Assembly: GCF_001039355.2 (NCBI RefSeq)
Contig: NW_019774058.1
Location: 289,817-353,816 of the forward strand
Source: Lingula anatina
Lineage: Eukaryota > Brachiopoda > Lingulata > Lingulida > Lingulidae
Reading direction: 5' to 3'
Length of the DNA: 64,000 bases
Shown in pieces: positions 35,871 through 47,600 of this stretch. The position numbers and the translations under genes are program-made. Each line of letters opens with the position of its first letter. The first letter of the stretch is position 1. The notes beneath the pieces were generated by a model, which saw nothing but the letters and a program-made list of their open reading frames with translations, had not been told where the DNA came from and did no database searches.

Positions 35871-38800
35871 ATGATGCTTCGAATCGCTATTTTGACGTTC
35901 CTGGTCGGCTTTGCTTGTGGGTAAGTTATGAGAACTACCTGTAACTCTTTTTAACTCTACCTTAAAATAATTCGGTGTATTACAGGTAAGCCAAGTTATG
36001 AAACGTTTTATAGAGCTCAACAGGGTGAAGTTCGTTCCGAAATAACAATGATCTACACCACCATGTATAATTTTCTCTTTCTAGCGTTCTTTTTCTATTT
36101 TTCTAAACATAGGTTTCAAACATTTAAACATAACATATAAAAGTTTGTTTTTGTGCTTGTATTTCGGTATAGTAATTGACTTATTTCAAAGATAAGATAT
36201 GCGAGGGGAAAGCAAATTTTCATTTGTACAAATGTATTTCACATAATTTTGGATCTATACTGACTTTTTCCTACTAAGATATGTTGAAACTTGCTGTCAC
36301 ACCGGATCCGTCACTTCATTAGCTTGTTCTGTGCTATTAAAATGCCAAATGCTAAAGGTTTGCTATATACGCTTCAGCCGCCTGGCGCTTTTGATACATA
36401 CATGTACATGCATAATCAAAGGACAACAGCTTCTTATTTCTTCCAAATATATACTTGTATATTCGATAAGTTGTCTGACGATATTATGTCCTGATGAAAT
36501 GACCAGAAAATGCCTTTTGTTCAAAATCTTCTGAATATTCCAACCCATATGTATATCTTAACTCTATTAGAGCTGTCAGTATGACACATGCCAGTCATTA
36601 AATGAATGTATATCTATTGTACGTGTAAAATATGTTGCCAATGTAATAACCCCAAATAAAGAAAGTCAGCACTTGCTTATAATAATGCTAATGCTAATAA
36701 TACGTTGAATTATAGCTTTTTATTGTTTTTTTGTTTTTTTTTTTTTTCAAAAGTGTGTCGGGCTAAGCACGTGCCATTTGAATTGCAACATAATTTCTTC
36801 AATTTACATTGCAAAGATAAATTGCTTCAACGGGGCTTTGGTGGCTTTATTTTATCAGTCAGGCCATAGGTAAGAAGGATAAATTGGCGAACATCCTCTA
36901 CGCTGCAATAGACATTAACCAAGATGGCATCATAACCATTGCGGAGATGAGGACTTCCCTGAATAACTTTGATACAAATGGTAAGGCGTTGCGCATGCGC
37001 AATTAGAGACACCATCTTGCGGCTTCTCTGGGATGGGCGCTTACCGTCATTGTATTTTACGTTCGTAATGTCACTGTGAAATGTATTTTATATTTGTTTT
37101 CTTTTGCTTCTCATTCTCTCAAACTTGCACAAAATCAGACGTTCAAAATAGTGACTAGTCGTAGCCAAAGCACAACAGTAGAAAGACCATATTTTCTTTG
37201 AAATGATGACTTAAGCTAATCTGGGAGTTGCCTTTGTGTACGATGCAGCTTAAAGAATAAGTAATTGTAGTGTTAACATTGTCTTTAAGAAAGCTGGAAA
37301 CAAATGGAATAAAAACTTTAAAGTACAAAATCCGTTTAGCAGGCAACAATGAAACCGAAATTGGAAACTTATCTGAAGTGATGTACTGTGTGTCCTTGCT
37401 TGTGGTGTGGGGGTGATAGCAAGTATATTGGTTCAACATCTATGCTGCTTGTAGCGCTAATAGCGATAGGGAGCAAGTGAATGTATTGCACTGTTTGATA
37501 GTCTTTATAACCCTATTTACTACCCGAAGTATCGTCCAGTAGTATTTACCCTAACAGGTGGATCCAGTATGTTATTACAGTGGTGAGGTGTTAGCGGGTT
37601 GAAGGACGGGAGGGGGGCTGAAATAGAGGGGGGAAAACAAAGATTAGAAACACTTTAAAAATACATTTGAGAAGCACAGAAAGTTCTTGGCCAGAGGCTT
37701 GCGAACCCACAACCTGGATCCGCCTTTACATTAGCTGTTCTAATATAGTTATCCGGTAGAATAACCCAGTAGTTCTGCTTTGTAGTGCTGTCAGTGACAC
37801 GAAACTTGCCAACATCCTGTATACAGCGATTGATGTCAACGATGATGGGTTGGTGACATTGAGGGAAATGACAGCGTACAGGAAAAAATATGACAGGAAC
37901 GGTAGGACTGGGAAAGTGTTTTTTATCTTTGTGTGATACATTTGTTAATTTATCCATTCCATATATGAACAAACGTATTCATTTATCCTTTTATTCATAT
38001 GAGTATTTTGCCCATTTATGTATCTATGTTTCGATTCGTTTATTTTTACATGTACGTGTACATTCTTTTATCCATACATTAAAAATTTTATTCGTATTGG
38101 TATTTTTTCTACAAGTGCAGATATCATTCACAGGTTAAACAACAGTTATCTAGTAGAAAGCTGCTTGTCCCTGAACGTACAATGTACGAATGAATGCACT
38201 AAGACCAGTAGGCCTACTTCAAGCACTCATGTGACATAAGTGGGGGTTCATGTTATCCCACCCGTCCTTGTGTCCGTGCGTATGTCTGTTTGTTGGCAAC
38301 TTCCGCTGTCTCCCCATAGACCATTTGAGTGGACCCTTCTGAGTTGGTCTGTCCCTGGTGGTGGTCGATTCTAAATTCTTTTCACATGTTTTGTAATTTC
38401 TGCTAAAATATTCTAGATAATTGGCGCGAGGAAGTTGTAATTTCTGCTAAAATATTCCAGATAATTGGCGCGAGGAAGTTGTAATTTCTGCTAAAATATT
38501 CCAGATAATTGGCGCGAGGAAGTTGAAACTTAGAGAAATGATAGTCCTGTCATCAGGGATGTTCATGGTCACTTTGGAATTTTAAATTTCCTTTTGGTAG
38601 GGCTGGCCCTTGGGGTGCAATGTTTTCGACATTGTGACTTTTGCTTTGGCATCCTATACCATTAGAATGAAGTTAAAAACTTCTGAGATTGACAGACCTG
38701 TCATCAGGGATGTTGATGGGCCAGGCATAATTTATGTGGAGGATGGGGGGGGGGAGAGGATGGGGGGGCTGTCCCTCGGGGATGATTTATTTTACATTAA

Positions 38801-41800
38801 ATTTATTTCAGGCTGCCTTTTATGTTGATATTATGGATATTATTTCAATAATTATACATATAGGACCCAGGCATTGATATCAAGGAAATGGGGTCCCTGA
38901 GGGTGAGCTGCTCTTTACAAAGTGGGGAAGTACGAGGATATACGATCGACACCATCTAATAGTATTAGTATTATTATTAGTAGTAGTAGTATTGCTGTGA
39001 TTGGTGTTGTAACTCACATAGAGTATAGGGCTTTTAATATCGCCATCAGGGGCTCAAATAAAGTCTGTTCTAGGGCAGACGAGTGGCCTTGCGGGATACA
39101 TGAACAAAGAAAACATGACTTTGGGGGACAACTTCAAACATTCCTTTCAACTACTACTAACTAGGTGATGACGTGGTAACCAAGGGCGAGTTTACCTCCA
39201 CGTGGGTCCAAACATTTGGCGGCGATCCGGGCACCCCCAACGCCATGTATGATGTCCTGGACAGGAACAAGGACGGACAGTTCACGGCCGTAGACGTCAA
39301 GATGCTGCATGCGCAACTGGACAGTGACAGTAAGTATTGACCCGTTTAATACATGTATGATATATGTATTTAGAATCAGGACTGTCGCATGTTAGAGGAG
39401 AACACAGGGAGCACGTGCCACCACCTTAGTTACGGAGGACTTCGCATCCCCTTTCCCCTTCTCGCTTAAAAAAGTACGACCAGGGAAACAAAACAAACCC
39501 TTGCACCCCCTTAGCAAAAATCCTGGTTAGGTTTTTATTTTCTTATTCTGTCAATCAGTGACGCTAGCTGGCTTTTTGAAAACAAAAGTCTTGTCAAATG
39601 ATATTTTTACTCATATTTAACAACGGAAATATGTTATTGTTTTCAAGTTTTATTCTGCAGCTAATTACATAAAGTTTTCACCGTATTTAGGCATATCGGG
39701 TTTCAGTAATCTGTAAAAGGAATCGTGCTGTTTATGCACTGTATGTAGTCCAAGTAACACCTTGTATAAACTTTGAGTAAATTTGTGGGGGAGGTAACAG
39801 CGGAAGTACAGGACTCCTATTAATAGAAATTTAATGCCTATAGAGGCTATCTAAAATCTTCAATACAATGGCCAGCCACAAAAAGTAGCTTAAAGAATCT
39901 ATCAATTTATGCGTAATAAATTCTCATTCCAGAAAATGGAGAGCTCAACGACAGAGAGTTCCTGTTGTCTCTTAAACAGGTACGTAAATGTCTGTTCACA
40001 CCAAGATAATTCAGCCTGGAACTTGTCGGTATTTGAGTTTTCTGGGAATAAGTTTAATTTAATCCTTGACTAGTTTTATAATGCTTCAGTTAATCAAAGA
40101 TATATTACTGAGTTTATTGGTTAGATCTTATTTTCAAAATCATAAGCAAATTTAGCGAATGACATTGTTACGGCAATTGTCTCCGAGAAAGCTATGGAGA
40201 CTATCTGGTCGTCAGATAACGTACATGTAAATCTTTAATAACGCCCATTCGAACACAACTATAAACTTTTATCATTTCACTAATTTTGTATTTGATGGGC
40301 CATGTGAGGTCGCGTAATCTTCATTGAAACCATGTGTAGCCTTTACCATTTTATACCGACCTTACTAGTGAATTATGCTATACGATGATGAGTCACTCTA
40401 AAAAGTAAAGGAAGGAGGTGGTTTTGCATGTCAGAATGATTGAAAGTTTCTAAGCATAAAAACCAAGCGAAGTCCAACGAGGGCAAAGGGTTACAGTCAG
40501 GTCGATTGAAACTCGAAATATGTGTGTATATGACGTATTTGTGTGTAGTTTTTATTTTATTATATTTATTAATTAATTTTTTTAATATTTTTTTACTCAG
40601 ATGCGTTTGTAAAGTAGGATTTATCGCTGATGATTAGTTCCATTTTCCTTGCCACGTTCTACAAAAAATTGAATGTTGACGGTTGTACAATCAAAATACA
40701 TGTGCAATCCCAAATTTTACAAAGTATTTCTTTTACGCGTTTTTCCCATTTCGCTTAGACTCCATTCCCATACCTAGATCGATTCAACAGCATGGACCCA
40801 TCTCCTAAGGGTTTCTCACTGAATTGCTTTCAGATCAAGCCGCTGTGATGACACGCATATTCAAGCTGTTAAGCGGTAATTAACTATCGTTTAGCAGCTT
40901 CAGTAGGCGCGTTCTTGTAAGCTGTTAGATCGATCTAGGTATGGGAATGGTGTTTTAGAATGATTTCGTGAACCTTGTTTTTATAGACCCTGTACCAGCT
41001 CCCCTTCATCACGATGTTCAAGCGAGGCGATCACGACAAAGACGGCTTCATCACTCTCATAGAATTGGACATCATTTTTGGACAATTTGACATCAACAGT
41101 GGGTATCGTTGTTTTTTTTTAACGCTCCCAGTTTACATCACTTGCTTACTATATTTTCAATCTTTCAAAATTTATTGCGTTGACCTCTTTCTGTTTCATA
41201 TACTTAAAGACGTAAACACACACACATGCCTTTTGTTATATCAACAGAACAGCCACAGCCATAATTTCTATGTCACGCCTTAGGTCGGGTCAACCAAGGA
41301 GGTAAAAAAGCTCCCCTTTCTCGAAAAACAATCCCCTCTTCTTAAATTGCTGGCTACAGGCCAACGGCATCTTTTCTAATGGGAAACACCCTTTAAATAT
41401 CCGTTTTTATATAAGATTTTATGTTCTTTATTTTATTTTATTTTATTTTATTTTATTTTATTTTATTTTATTTCTGACAGGCGACGGCACAATCAGCGCC
41501 GAGGAGTTTCTGACCACGTGGACATCCAGAGGATACAGTGACATGAATACTGCCAAGCGCCTATACGACGTTTTCGACCTCAACCATGACGATGTGCTTG
41601 GCAGGGAGAATGACATTGTTAAGATCTTCAAAAACATGGACTATGACGGTAAGTAATGTTATATACAGGTAGATAGTGCATCTTGCCAGAGGCCGCCTGA
41701 TGACGTCATTTCTGTGTGAAGACATTAGAGAAAAGTGCAGAGTTAGCCAATAAACCATGGAATTCTGCTTCTTGTGCTGAAACTGCACACCAATTCCGTC

Positions 41801-41987
41801 TTCGTATCACAACTAGATTTTTTTTAAAAATCAATAAGATGGTATTGCAAAAATATTCATTATGATGTTATCGTTGATTTTGTGCACTTTCTTTTTTTCA
41901 TTATCACGCAGGTGACAGTAAACTTAGTGAGACAGAATTTGTATCCGAGTGGATGAACGTAAGTATAATACACACACACATGCACAC

Positions 41988-42032
<45 letters not shown>

Positions 42033-42311
42033 ACGAGAGAGGATAGTGAAATATCAGACCATTGCTTCTTTGTCGGATATCCTGGTATATATCCTCAATT
42101 ATTAAAATTCCACACAACATCTCGAAGGTGCAAATCCTTCTCTACCACTAAAAACTTTGAAACGTTCTTACATGCAACAGATATCTTCTACAAGGACGTA
42201 CATGTTATATATCGTTTATATTTGTCTAGGAATCGTGGTGTTATCTATTTTGAATTCCGTTTTTTGTTTCCGTTTCAGATCATGTCCCAGATCTCTCGTG
42301 GTCCCCGATAA
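35871..42311 (+). CDS. gene A: secreted eight-EF-hand calcium-binding protein, 9 coding segments with alternative exon 2
   Basis: Exons: 35871-35920, 36859-36980 (2a) or 37786-37901 (2b), 39165-39329, 39933-39979, 40987-41098, 41481-41648, 41912-41958, 42279-42311; all are bounded by AG and GT, and phases agree. With 2a the product is 247 residues. Residues 1-17 form a signal peptide. Calcium loops start at 35 (DINQDGIITIAE), 55 (DTNGDDVVTKGE), 90 (DRNKDGQFTAVD), 110 (DSDKNGELNDRE), 143 (DHDKDGFITLIE), 163 (DINSDGTISAEE), 198 (DLNHDDVLGREN) and 219 (DYDGDSKLSETE). Loops 3 and 7 lack the usual glutamate at position 12. There is no ER-retention tail, unlike the CREC family, so it is probably released. 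Exon lengths 122/165/47 and 112/168/47 show an internal doubling of a four-EF-hand unit. A role in extracellular calcium storage or matrix is inferred. Confidence 0.85.
36859..36980 (+). CDS. gene A exon 2a (EF-hand 1 plus start of EF-hand 2)
   Basis: A 122-nt exon between TTATCAG and GTAAGG. It needs an upstream phase of 2, which exon 1 supplies, and leaves phase 1. It encodes the loop DINQDGIITIAE and ends in ...FDTN plus the first base of glycine. It aligns with exon 2b over KLANILY(A/T)AID(I/V)N(Q/D)DG. Splicing to exon 2b would shift the frame, because 2b also demands phase 2. Confidence 0.85.
37786..37901 (+). CDS. gene A exon 2b, alternative to 2a
   Basis: A 116-nt exon between TTTGTAG and GTAGGA. 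It has the same entry phase (2) and exit phase (1) as 2a. It encodes DVNDDGLVTLRE and ends in ...YDRN plus the first base of glycine, so joining to 39165 completes a good second loop (DRNGDDVVTKGE). The open frame and splice sites are unchanged in the second copy at 45519-45634. It substitutes a more charged linker (AYRKKYDRN) for SLNNFDTN. Confidence 0.8.
38397..38526. repeat. 44-bp tandem triplication in intron
   Basis: Three near-identical copies of a unit containing 'gtaatttctgctaaaatatt' and 'agataattggcgcgaggaag'. The corresponding site in the second copy (near 46400-46440) has only about one unit, so this is a copy-number polymorphism between the two versions. Confidence 0.85.
40762..40950. 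mobile_element. intronic MITE with ~22-bp inverted ends
   Basis: The left end CCATTCCCATACCTAGATCG is the reverse complement of the right end. It lies in the intron before exon 6, immediately upstream of the acceptor at 40986. The second copy (48633-48880) is about 60 bp longer internally. No clear target duplication was found. Confidence 0.65.
41424..41473. repeat. (TTTTA)n microsatellite upstream of exon 7
   Basis: Pentanucleotide tract ending a few bases before the acceptor of exon 7. It is shorter and interrupted in the second copy near 49351-49380. Confidence 0.85.
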
Positions 42312-42469
42312 GAAAAAAATCGATGTCACTGGTAGATCACTGAGGACTTTGAAGAGCAAAGACATCAGAGTTTGATAGAATCTGACTTTATTGCACGATG
42401 GCTTGACCTCCTTCGTTGTATTTTTGTCACGGATGTTTGGAATGTTTTCAATAACAAATTTACCCATTG

Positions 42470-42475
42470 ATTAAA
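42470..42475 (+). terminator. possible polyA signal (ATTAAA) of gene A
   Basis: ATTAAA lies about 160 bases after the stop codon and is conserved in the second copy. An AATAAA at 42767-42772 is the alternative, but the second copy reads AATGAA there, so it is less likely. Confidence 0.4.
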
Positions 42476-42840
42476 TATTCCCTGAGTTGGTTTTCTTTAT
42501 GTCATCTCTAGTATGTATTTCAGAAATACTTTTTATATTGAAAACTCAATTGATTTAATGCTCTACAACTTATTTTGCCTAGTGAGGCAGTAAGAGAAAC
42601 ATTTTAGAGTGACATTAAGAGCAGAAGTGGTCGTAAAAGGGACTTTTATTTTATCAAAACGATTCGAAATTGTCTTTACATTTCTTCTGCTACAAAGAAA
42701 GTAAGGTTATGAATTCGCAAAGAATATTATTGAAATTAATTTCGCCCCATGCACTGAGATGTATGAAATAAATACATGTAGAAACAATTGCAAATCTACA
42801 CAATATTAAAAACATGGGAAACTACAAGTAGAAAAGCACT

Positions 42841-43076
42841 CCGAGAGCGCAGGCCTCCGCTTAGGCAGCGTTTTTTTTATTATTATTGATTATTGATTGA
42901 TTATTGATCCGGATCACCACCAAAAACTAATCATCTCTTCCTTGGCCCACTTCTAACAGTTCCTGAAATTTTCATCAAAATCGGTCCATAACTTTTTGAG
43001 TTATGTTGATGACAGACAGACAGACAAACAAACAGACAAACAGGGGTGAAAACATAACCTCCTTGGCGGAGGTAAT
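42841..43076. mobile_element. dispersed repeat ending in 'cctccttggcggaggtaa'
   Basis: Starts with 'ccgagagcgcaggcctccgc', contains the block 'ggtccataactttttgagtta' and a (CAGA) tract, and ends in 'aacctccttggcggaggtaa'. 'cctccgc' near the left and 'gcggagg' at the right are inverted. I recall this sequence type as widespread in marine invertebrate genomes. The same insertion is present in the second copy at 50791-51023, so it predates the split of the two versions. Confidence 0.6.
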
Positions 43077-44088
43077 GAGAGAGAGAGAGAGAGAGAGTCT
43101 TTAGTGTGTGTTTGTAAGGGAAATAAAAGACTCCGGCGATTATCTACGTCTATAGTTTTGAAGTCATAAAATTATGTAACATCTTTGCATGGTACTATAA
43201 TGATAAGTTTGGCTAAAAATTAGCCCATTACTTCCAAACATGCCTATTATATATATTTCATATATAAATGTCACAGTGTGAAAGTGTGCAACAAGAAAAG
43301 TGAAGCAAATAGAAGTATCCTTGAAGCTCTATTATATAAAATTGTGTAGAAGGCCTTGTGAGCATTGGTATTTCCATTGGACATACCATAATTTGACAGA
43401 ATTGCAGGTATCACGACTTATTTGTTACAAAGCGCAAATTTCTCAAAATGCTCTTCGTCTTATATATTGATTTATTTTTTTCTTTTTGTTTGTCGTGTAC
43501 CCAATGTAAGTATTTCGTGTTACCTACCCCCCAGAAAAAAGAATATGTATATATATGGTAGCCTTTTTAAAGCAAGACCTTATGACAGGGGCATCCAAGC
43601 CAGCATTGAAATTTGCGTAATGAGCAGTATTAGAAACCCTTAACGAGAAAGCATAGAATGAGTCACAAAACGAAGAGTTAAGGTTTAATTAAGTAAATAA
43701 ATAAAGGGATATATAAAAATAGATAAATAAAATGACACGACTTACGAAACGACAATATGAAGATATCTTAATATCCGAAATTTTCGTCTAACACCAAAAT
43801 GAACAAACATGACAACTGTTTATAGTTTTTTATACCTTGATGGTAATGGCATAAATTCTCGCCTTCACCAAGTTCAGAGCGCGATAGATAGCGAACAGTC
43901 TGGGTCTTTGCAAAAGTACCACAAACATAAACCGAAGTATATGAAGATAATTAAAAAAAAATAGATCAAGTGGGTGAAGAAGAAAAAGAAAGGTGGGGGC
44001 ATTGAAGGCTGCTACTTTTGGTTTTAGTTTGTTTGCTTGTATTTGTTAATGAACAGTTATCTGTACTCTGTCAATTAATCCGAAGTTG

Positions 44089-44301
44089 CAGGGGGGGGGG
44101 GGGGGTCAGGACTTGATTTCTTGTCCCCTCTTGAAATTAAAATTTTGACTAGCTATATCCATGGACAAAATTACGAATTATTTCCAAGCTATATCATAGT
44201 TCTAAACCGTACCAAATGACACAGTTCGCCCTCTAAAATATAAAAAAATTTGGGGCCCTTCAGCGGGCCGCGACGGCCCCGAACCCCACGCCAAATGAGG
44301 T
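44089..44301. mobile_element. hAT-like MITE cut off at the N
   Basis: Same element as 52050-52300, but the sequence stops at 44301 before its right end, because the first contig ends there. Confidence 0.65.
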
Positions 44302-44601
44302 NTAACTCTATTAGAGCTGTCAGTATGACACATGCCAGTCATTAAATGAATGTATATCTGTTGTACGTGTAAAATATGTTGCCAACGTAATAACACCAAA
44401 TAAAGAAAGTCAGCACTTGCTTATAATAATGCTAATGCTAATAATACGTTGAATTATAGCTTTTTATTGTTTTTTTGTTTTTTTTTTTTTCAAAAGTGTG
44501 TCGGGCTAAGCACGTGCCATTTGAATTGCAACATAATTTCTTCAATTTACATTGCAAAGATAAATTGCTTCAACGGGGCTTTGGTGGCTTTATTTTATCA
44601 G

Positions 44602-47600
44602 TCAGGCCATAGGTAAGAAGGATAAATTGGCGAACATCCTCTACGCTGCAATAGACATTAACCAAGATGGCATCATAACCATTGCGGAGATGAGGACTTC
44701 CCTGAATAACTTTGATACAAATGGTAAGGCGTTGCGCATGCGCAATTAGAGACACCATCTTGCGGCTTCTCTGGGATGGGCGCTTACCGTCATTGTATTT
44801 TACGTTCGTAATGTCACTGTGAAATGTATTTTATATTTGTTTTCTTTTGCTTCTCATTCTCTCAAACTTGCACAAAATCAGAATAGTGACTAGGCGTAGC
44901 CAGAGCATAACAGTAGAAAGTTCATATTTTCTTTGAAACGATGACTGAAGTTAATGTGGGAGTTGCCTTTGAGTACGATGCAGCTTAAAGAACAAGTAAT
45001 TGTAGTGTTAACATTGCCTTTAAGAAAGCTGGAAACAAATGGAATAAAACCTTTAAAGTACAAAATCCGTTCAGCAGGCGACAATGAAACCGAAATTGAA
45101 ATATTATCTGAAGTGATGTACTGTATGTCCTTGCTTGTGGTGTGGGGGTGATGGCAAGTATAGTGGTCCAACATCTATGCTGCTTGTAGCGCTAATAGCG
45201 ATAGGGAGCAAGTGAATGTATTGCACTGTTTGATAGTCCTTATAACCCTATTTACTACCCGCAGTATCGTCAAGTAGTATTTACCCTAACAGGTGGATCC
45301 AGTATGTTATTACAGTGGTGAGGTGTTAGCGGGTTGAAGAGGGGGGGGGCGCTGAAATAGAGGGGGGAAACAAAGATTAGAAACACTTTAAAAATACATT
45401 TGAGAAGCACAGAAAGTTCTTGGCCAGAGGCTTGGGAACCCACAGCCTGGATCCGCCTTTACATTAGCTGTTCTAATATAGTTATCCGGTAGAATAACCC
45501 AGTAGTTCTGCTTTGTAGTGCTGTCAGTGACACGAAACTTGCCAACATCCTGTATACAGCGATTGATGTCAACGATGATGGGTTGGTGACATTGAGGGAA
45601 ATGACAGCGTACAGGAAAAAATATGACAGGAACGGTAGGACTGGGAAAGTGTTTTTTATCTTTGTGTGATACATTTGTTAATTTATCCATTCCATATATG
45701 AACACACGTATTCATTTACCCTTTTATTCATATGAGTATTTTGCCCATCTATGTTTCCATTCGTTCATTTGTACGTGTACATTCTTTTATCCATACATTA
45801 AAAATTTTATTCGTATTGGTATTTTTTCTACAAGTGCAGATATCATTCACAGGTTAAACAACAGTTATCTAGTAGAAAACTGCTTGTCCCTGAACGTACA
45901 ATGTACGAATGAATGCACAAAGACCAGGGCTCCGTATCTCGAAAGGTTCGCTATGTTGCGCACGTGCGCAAGCGTCTCGATTCCATGGCCCCGTATTTCG
46001 AAAGAATCAGTTATGGGATCGATATACTTGCGCACGTGCGCAACATAGCGAACCTTTCGAGATATGGAGCCCAGGCCCCGTATCTCGAAAGCATCGCGCA
46101 TTGCGACCGTGCGCAAGCGTCTCGATTCCATAACTCGCCCATACTCGCCCCATATAATACCTTGTAGCCTCTATGTGATATCGTTATTCGCAATACGCGA
46201 TGCTTTCGAGATACGGGGTCCAGTACTTCAAGAACTCATGTGACATAAGTCGGGGTTCATGTTATCGCACCCGTCCTTGTGTCCGTGCGTCCGTCTGTTT
46301 GTTGGCAATTTCCGCTATCTCCCCTTAGACCATTTGAGTGGACCCTTCTGAGTTGGTCTGTCCCTGGTGGTGGTCGATTCTAAATTCTTTTCTCATTTTT
46401 TGTAATTTCTGCTAATTTCTGATAATTGGCGCGAGAAAGTTGAAACTTAGAGAATTGATAGTCCTGTCATCAGGGATGTTCATGGTCACTTTGGAATTTT
46501 AAATTTCCATTGTGACTTTTGCTTTGTCATCCTATACCATTAGAATGAAGTTAAAACTTCTGAGATTGACAGACCTGTTATCAGGGATGTTGATGGGCCA
46601 GGCATAATTTATGTGGAGGATGGGGGGGGGAGGATGGGGGGGGGCTGTCCCTCGGGGATGATTTATTTTACATTAAATTTATTTCAGGCTGCCTTTTATG
46701 TTGATATTATGGATATTATTTCAATAATTAGACATATAGGACCCAGGCATTGATATCAAGGAAATGGGGTCCCTGAGGGTGAGCTGCTCTTTACAAAGTG
46801 GGAAAGTGCGGGGATATACGATCGACACCATCTAATAGTATTAGTATTATTATTAGTAGTAGTATTGCTGTGATTGGTGTTGTAACTCACATAGAGTATA
46901 GGGATTTTAATATCGCCATCAAAGGCTCAAATAAAGTCTGTACTAGGGCAGACGAGTGGCCTTGCGGGATACATGAAAACAGAAAAAATGACTTTGGGGG
47001 ACAACTTCAAACATTCCTTTCAACTGCTACTAACTAGGTGATGATGTAGTGACCAAGGGCGAGTTTACCTCCACGTGGGTCCAAACATTTGGCGGCGATC
47101 CCGGCACCCCCAACGCCATGTATGATGTCCTGGACAGGAACAAGGACGGACAGTTCACGGCCGTAGACATCAAGATGCTGCATGCGCAACTGGACAGTGA
47201 CAGTAAGTGTTGACCCGTTTAATACGTGTATGATATATGTATTTAGAATCAGGACTGTCGCATGTTAGAGGAGAGCACAGGGAGCACGTGCCACCACCTT
47301 AGTTACGGAGGACTTCGCATCCCCTTTCCCCTTCTCGCTTAAAAAATTACGACCAGGGAAACTAAACAAACCCTTGTACCCCCTTAGCAAAAAATCCTGG
47401 TTAGGTTTTTATTTTCTTATTCTGTCAATCAGTGACGCTAGCTGGCTTTTTGAAAACAAAAGTCTTGTCAAATGATATTTTTACTCATATTTAACAACGG
47501 AAATATGTTATTGTTTTCAAGTTTTATTTCTGCAGCTAATTACATAAAGTTTTCACCGTATTTAGGCATATCTGGTTTCAGTAATCTGTAAAAGGAATCG

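Larger units (their letters stand above)
36559..44301. repeat. first copy of a 7.7-8.0 kb duplicated block
   Basis: Begins at 'taactctattagagc' inside intron 1 of gene A and runs to the single N at 44302. The block is repeated at 44303-52256 with small indels. The first copy starts where the second contig's sequence starts, and it stops where the first contig stops, which is the signature of overlapping contigs laid end to end. Confidence 0.8.

Noticed and set aside
36859-37901. Exons 2a and 2b as consecutive constitutive exons
   Set aside because: Exon 2a leaves phase 1 while 2b needs phase 2, so joining them shifts the EF-hand frame. No alternative acceptor in the right frame was found.
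37655-37972. 105-residue minus-strand frame repeated at 45388-45705
   Set aside because: It is the reverse of exon 2b and its flanks. Its conservation follows from the duplicated block, and the plus-strand EF-hand frame explains it.
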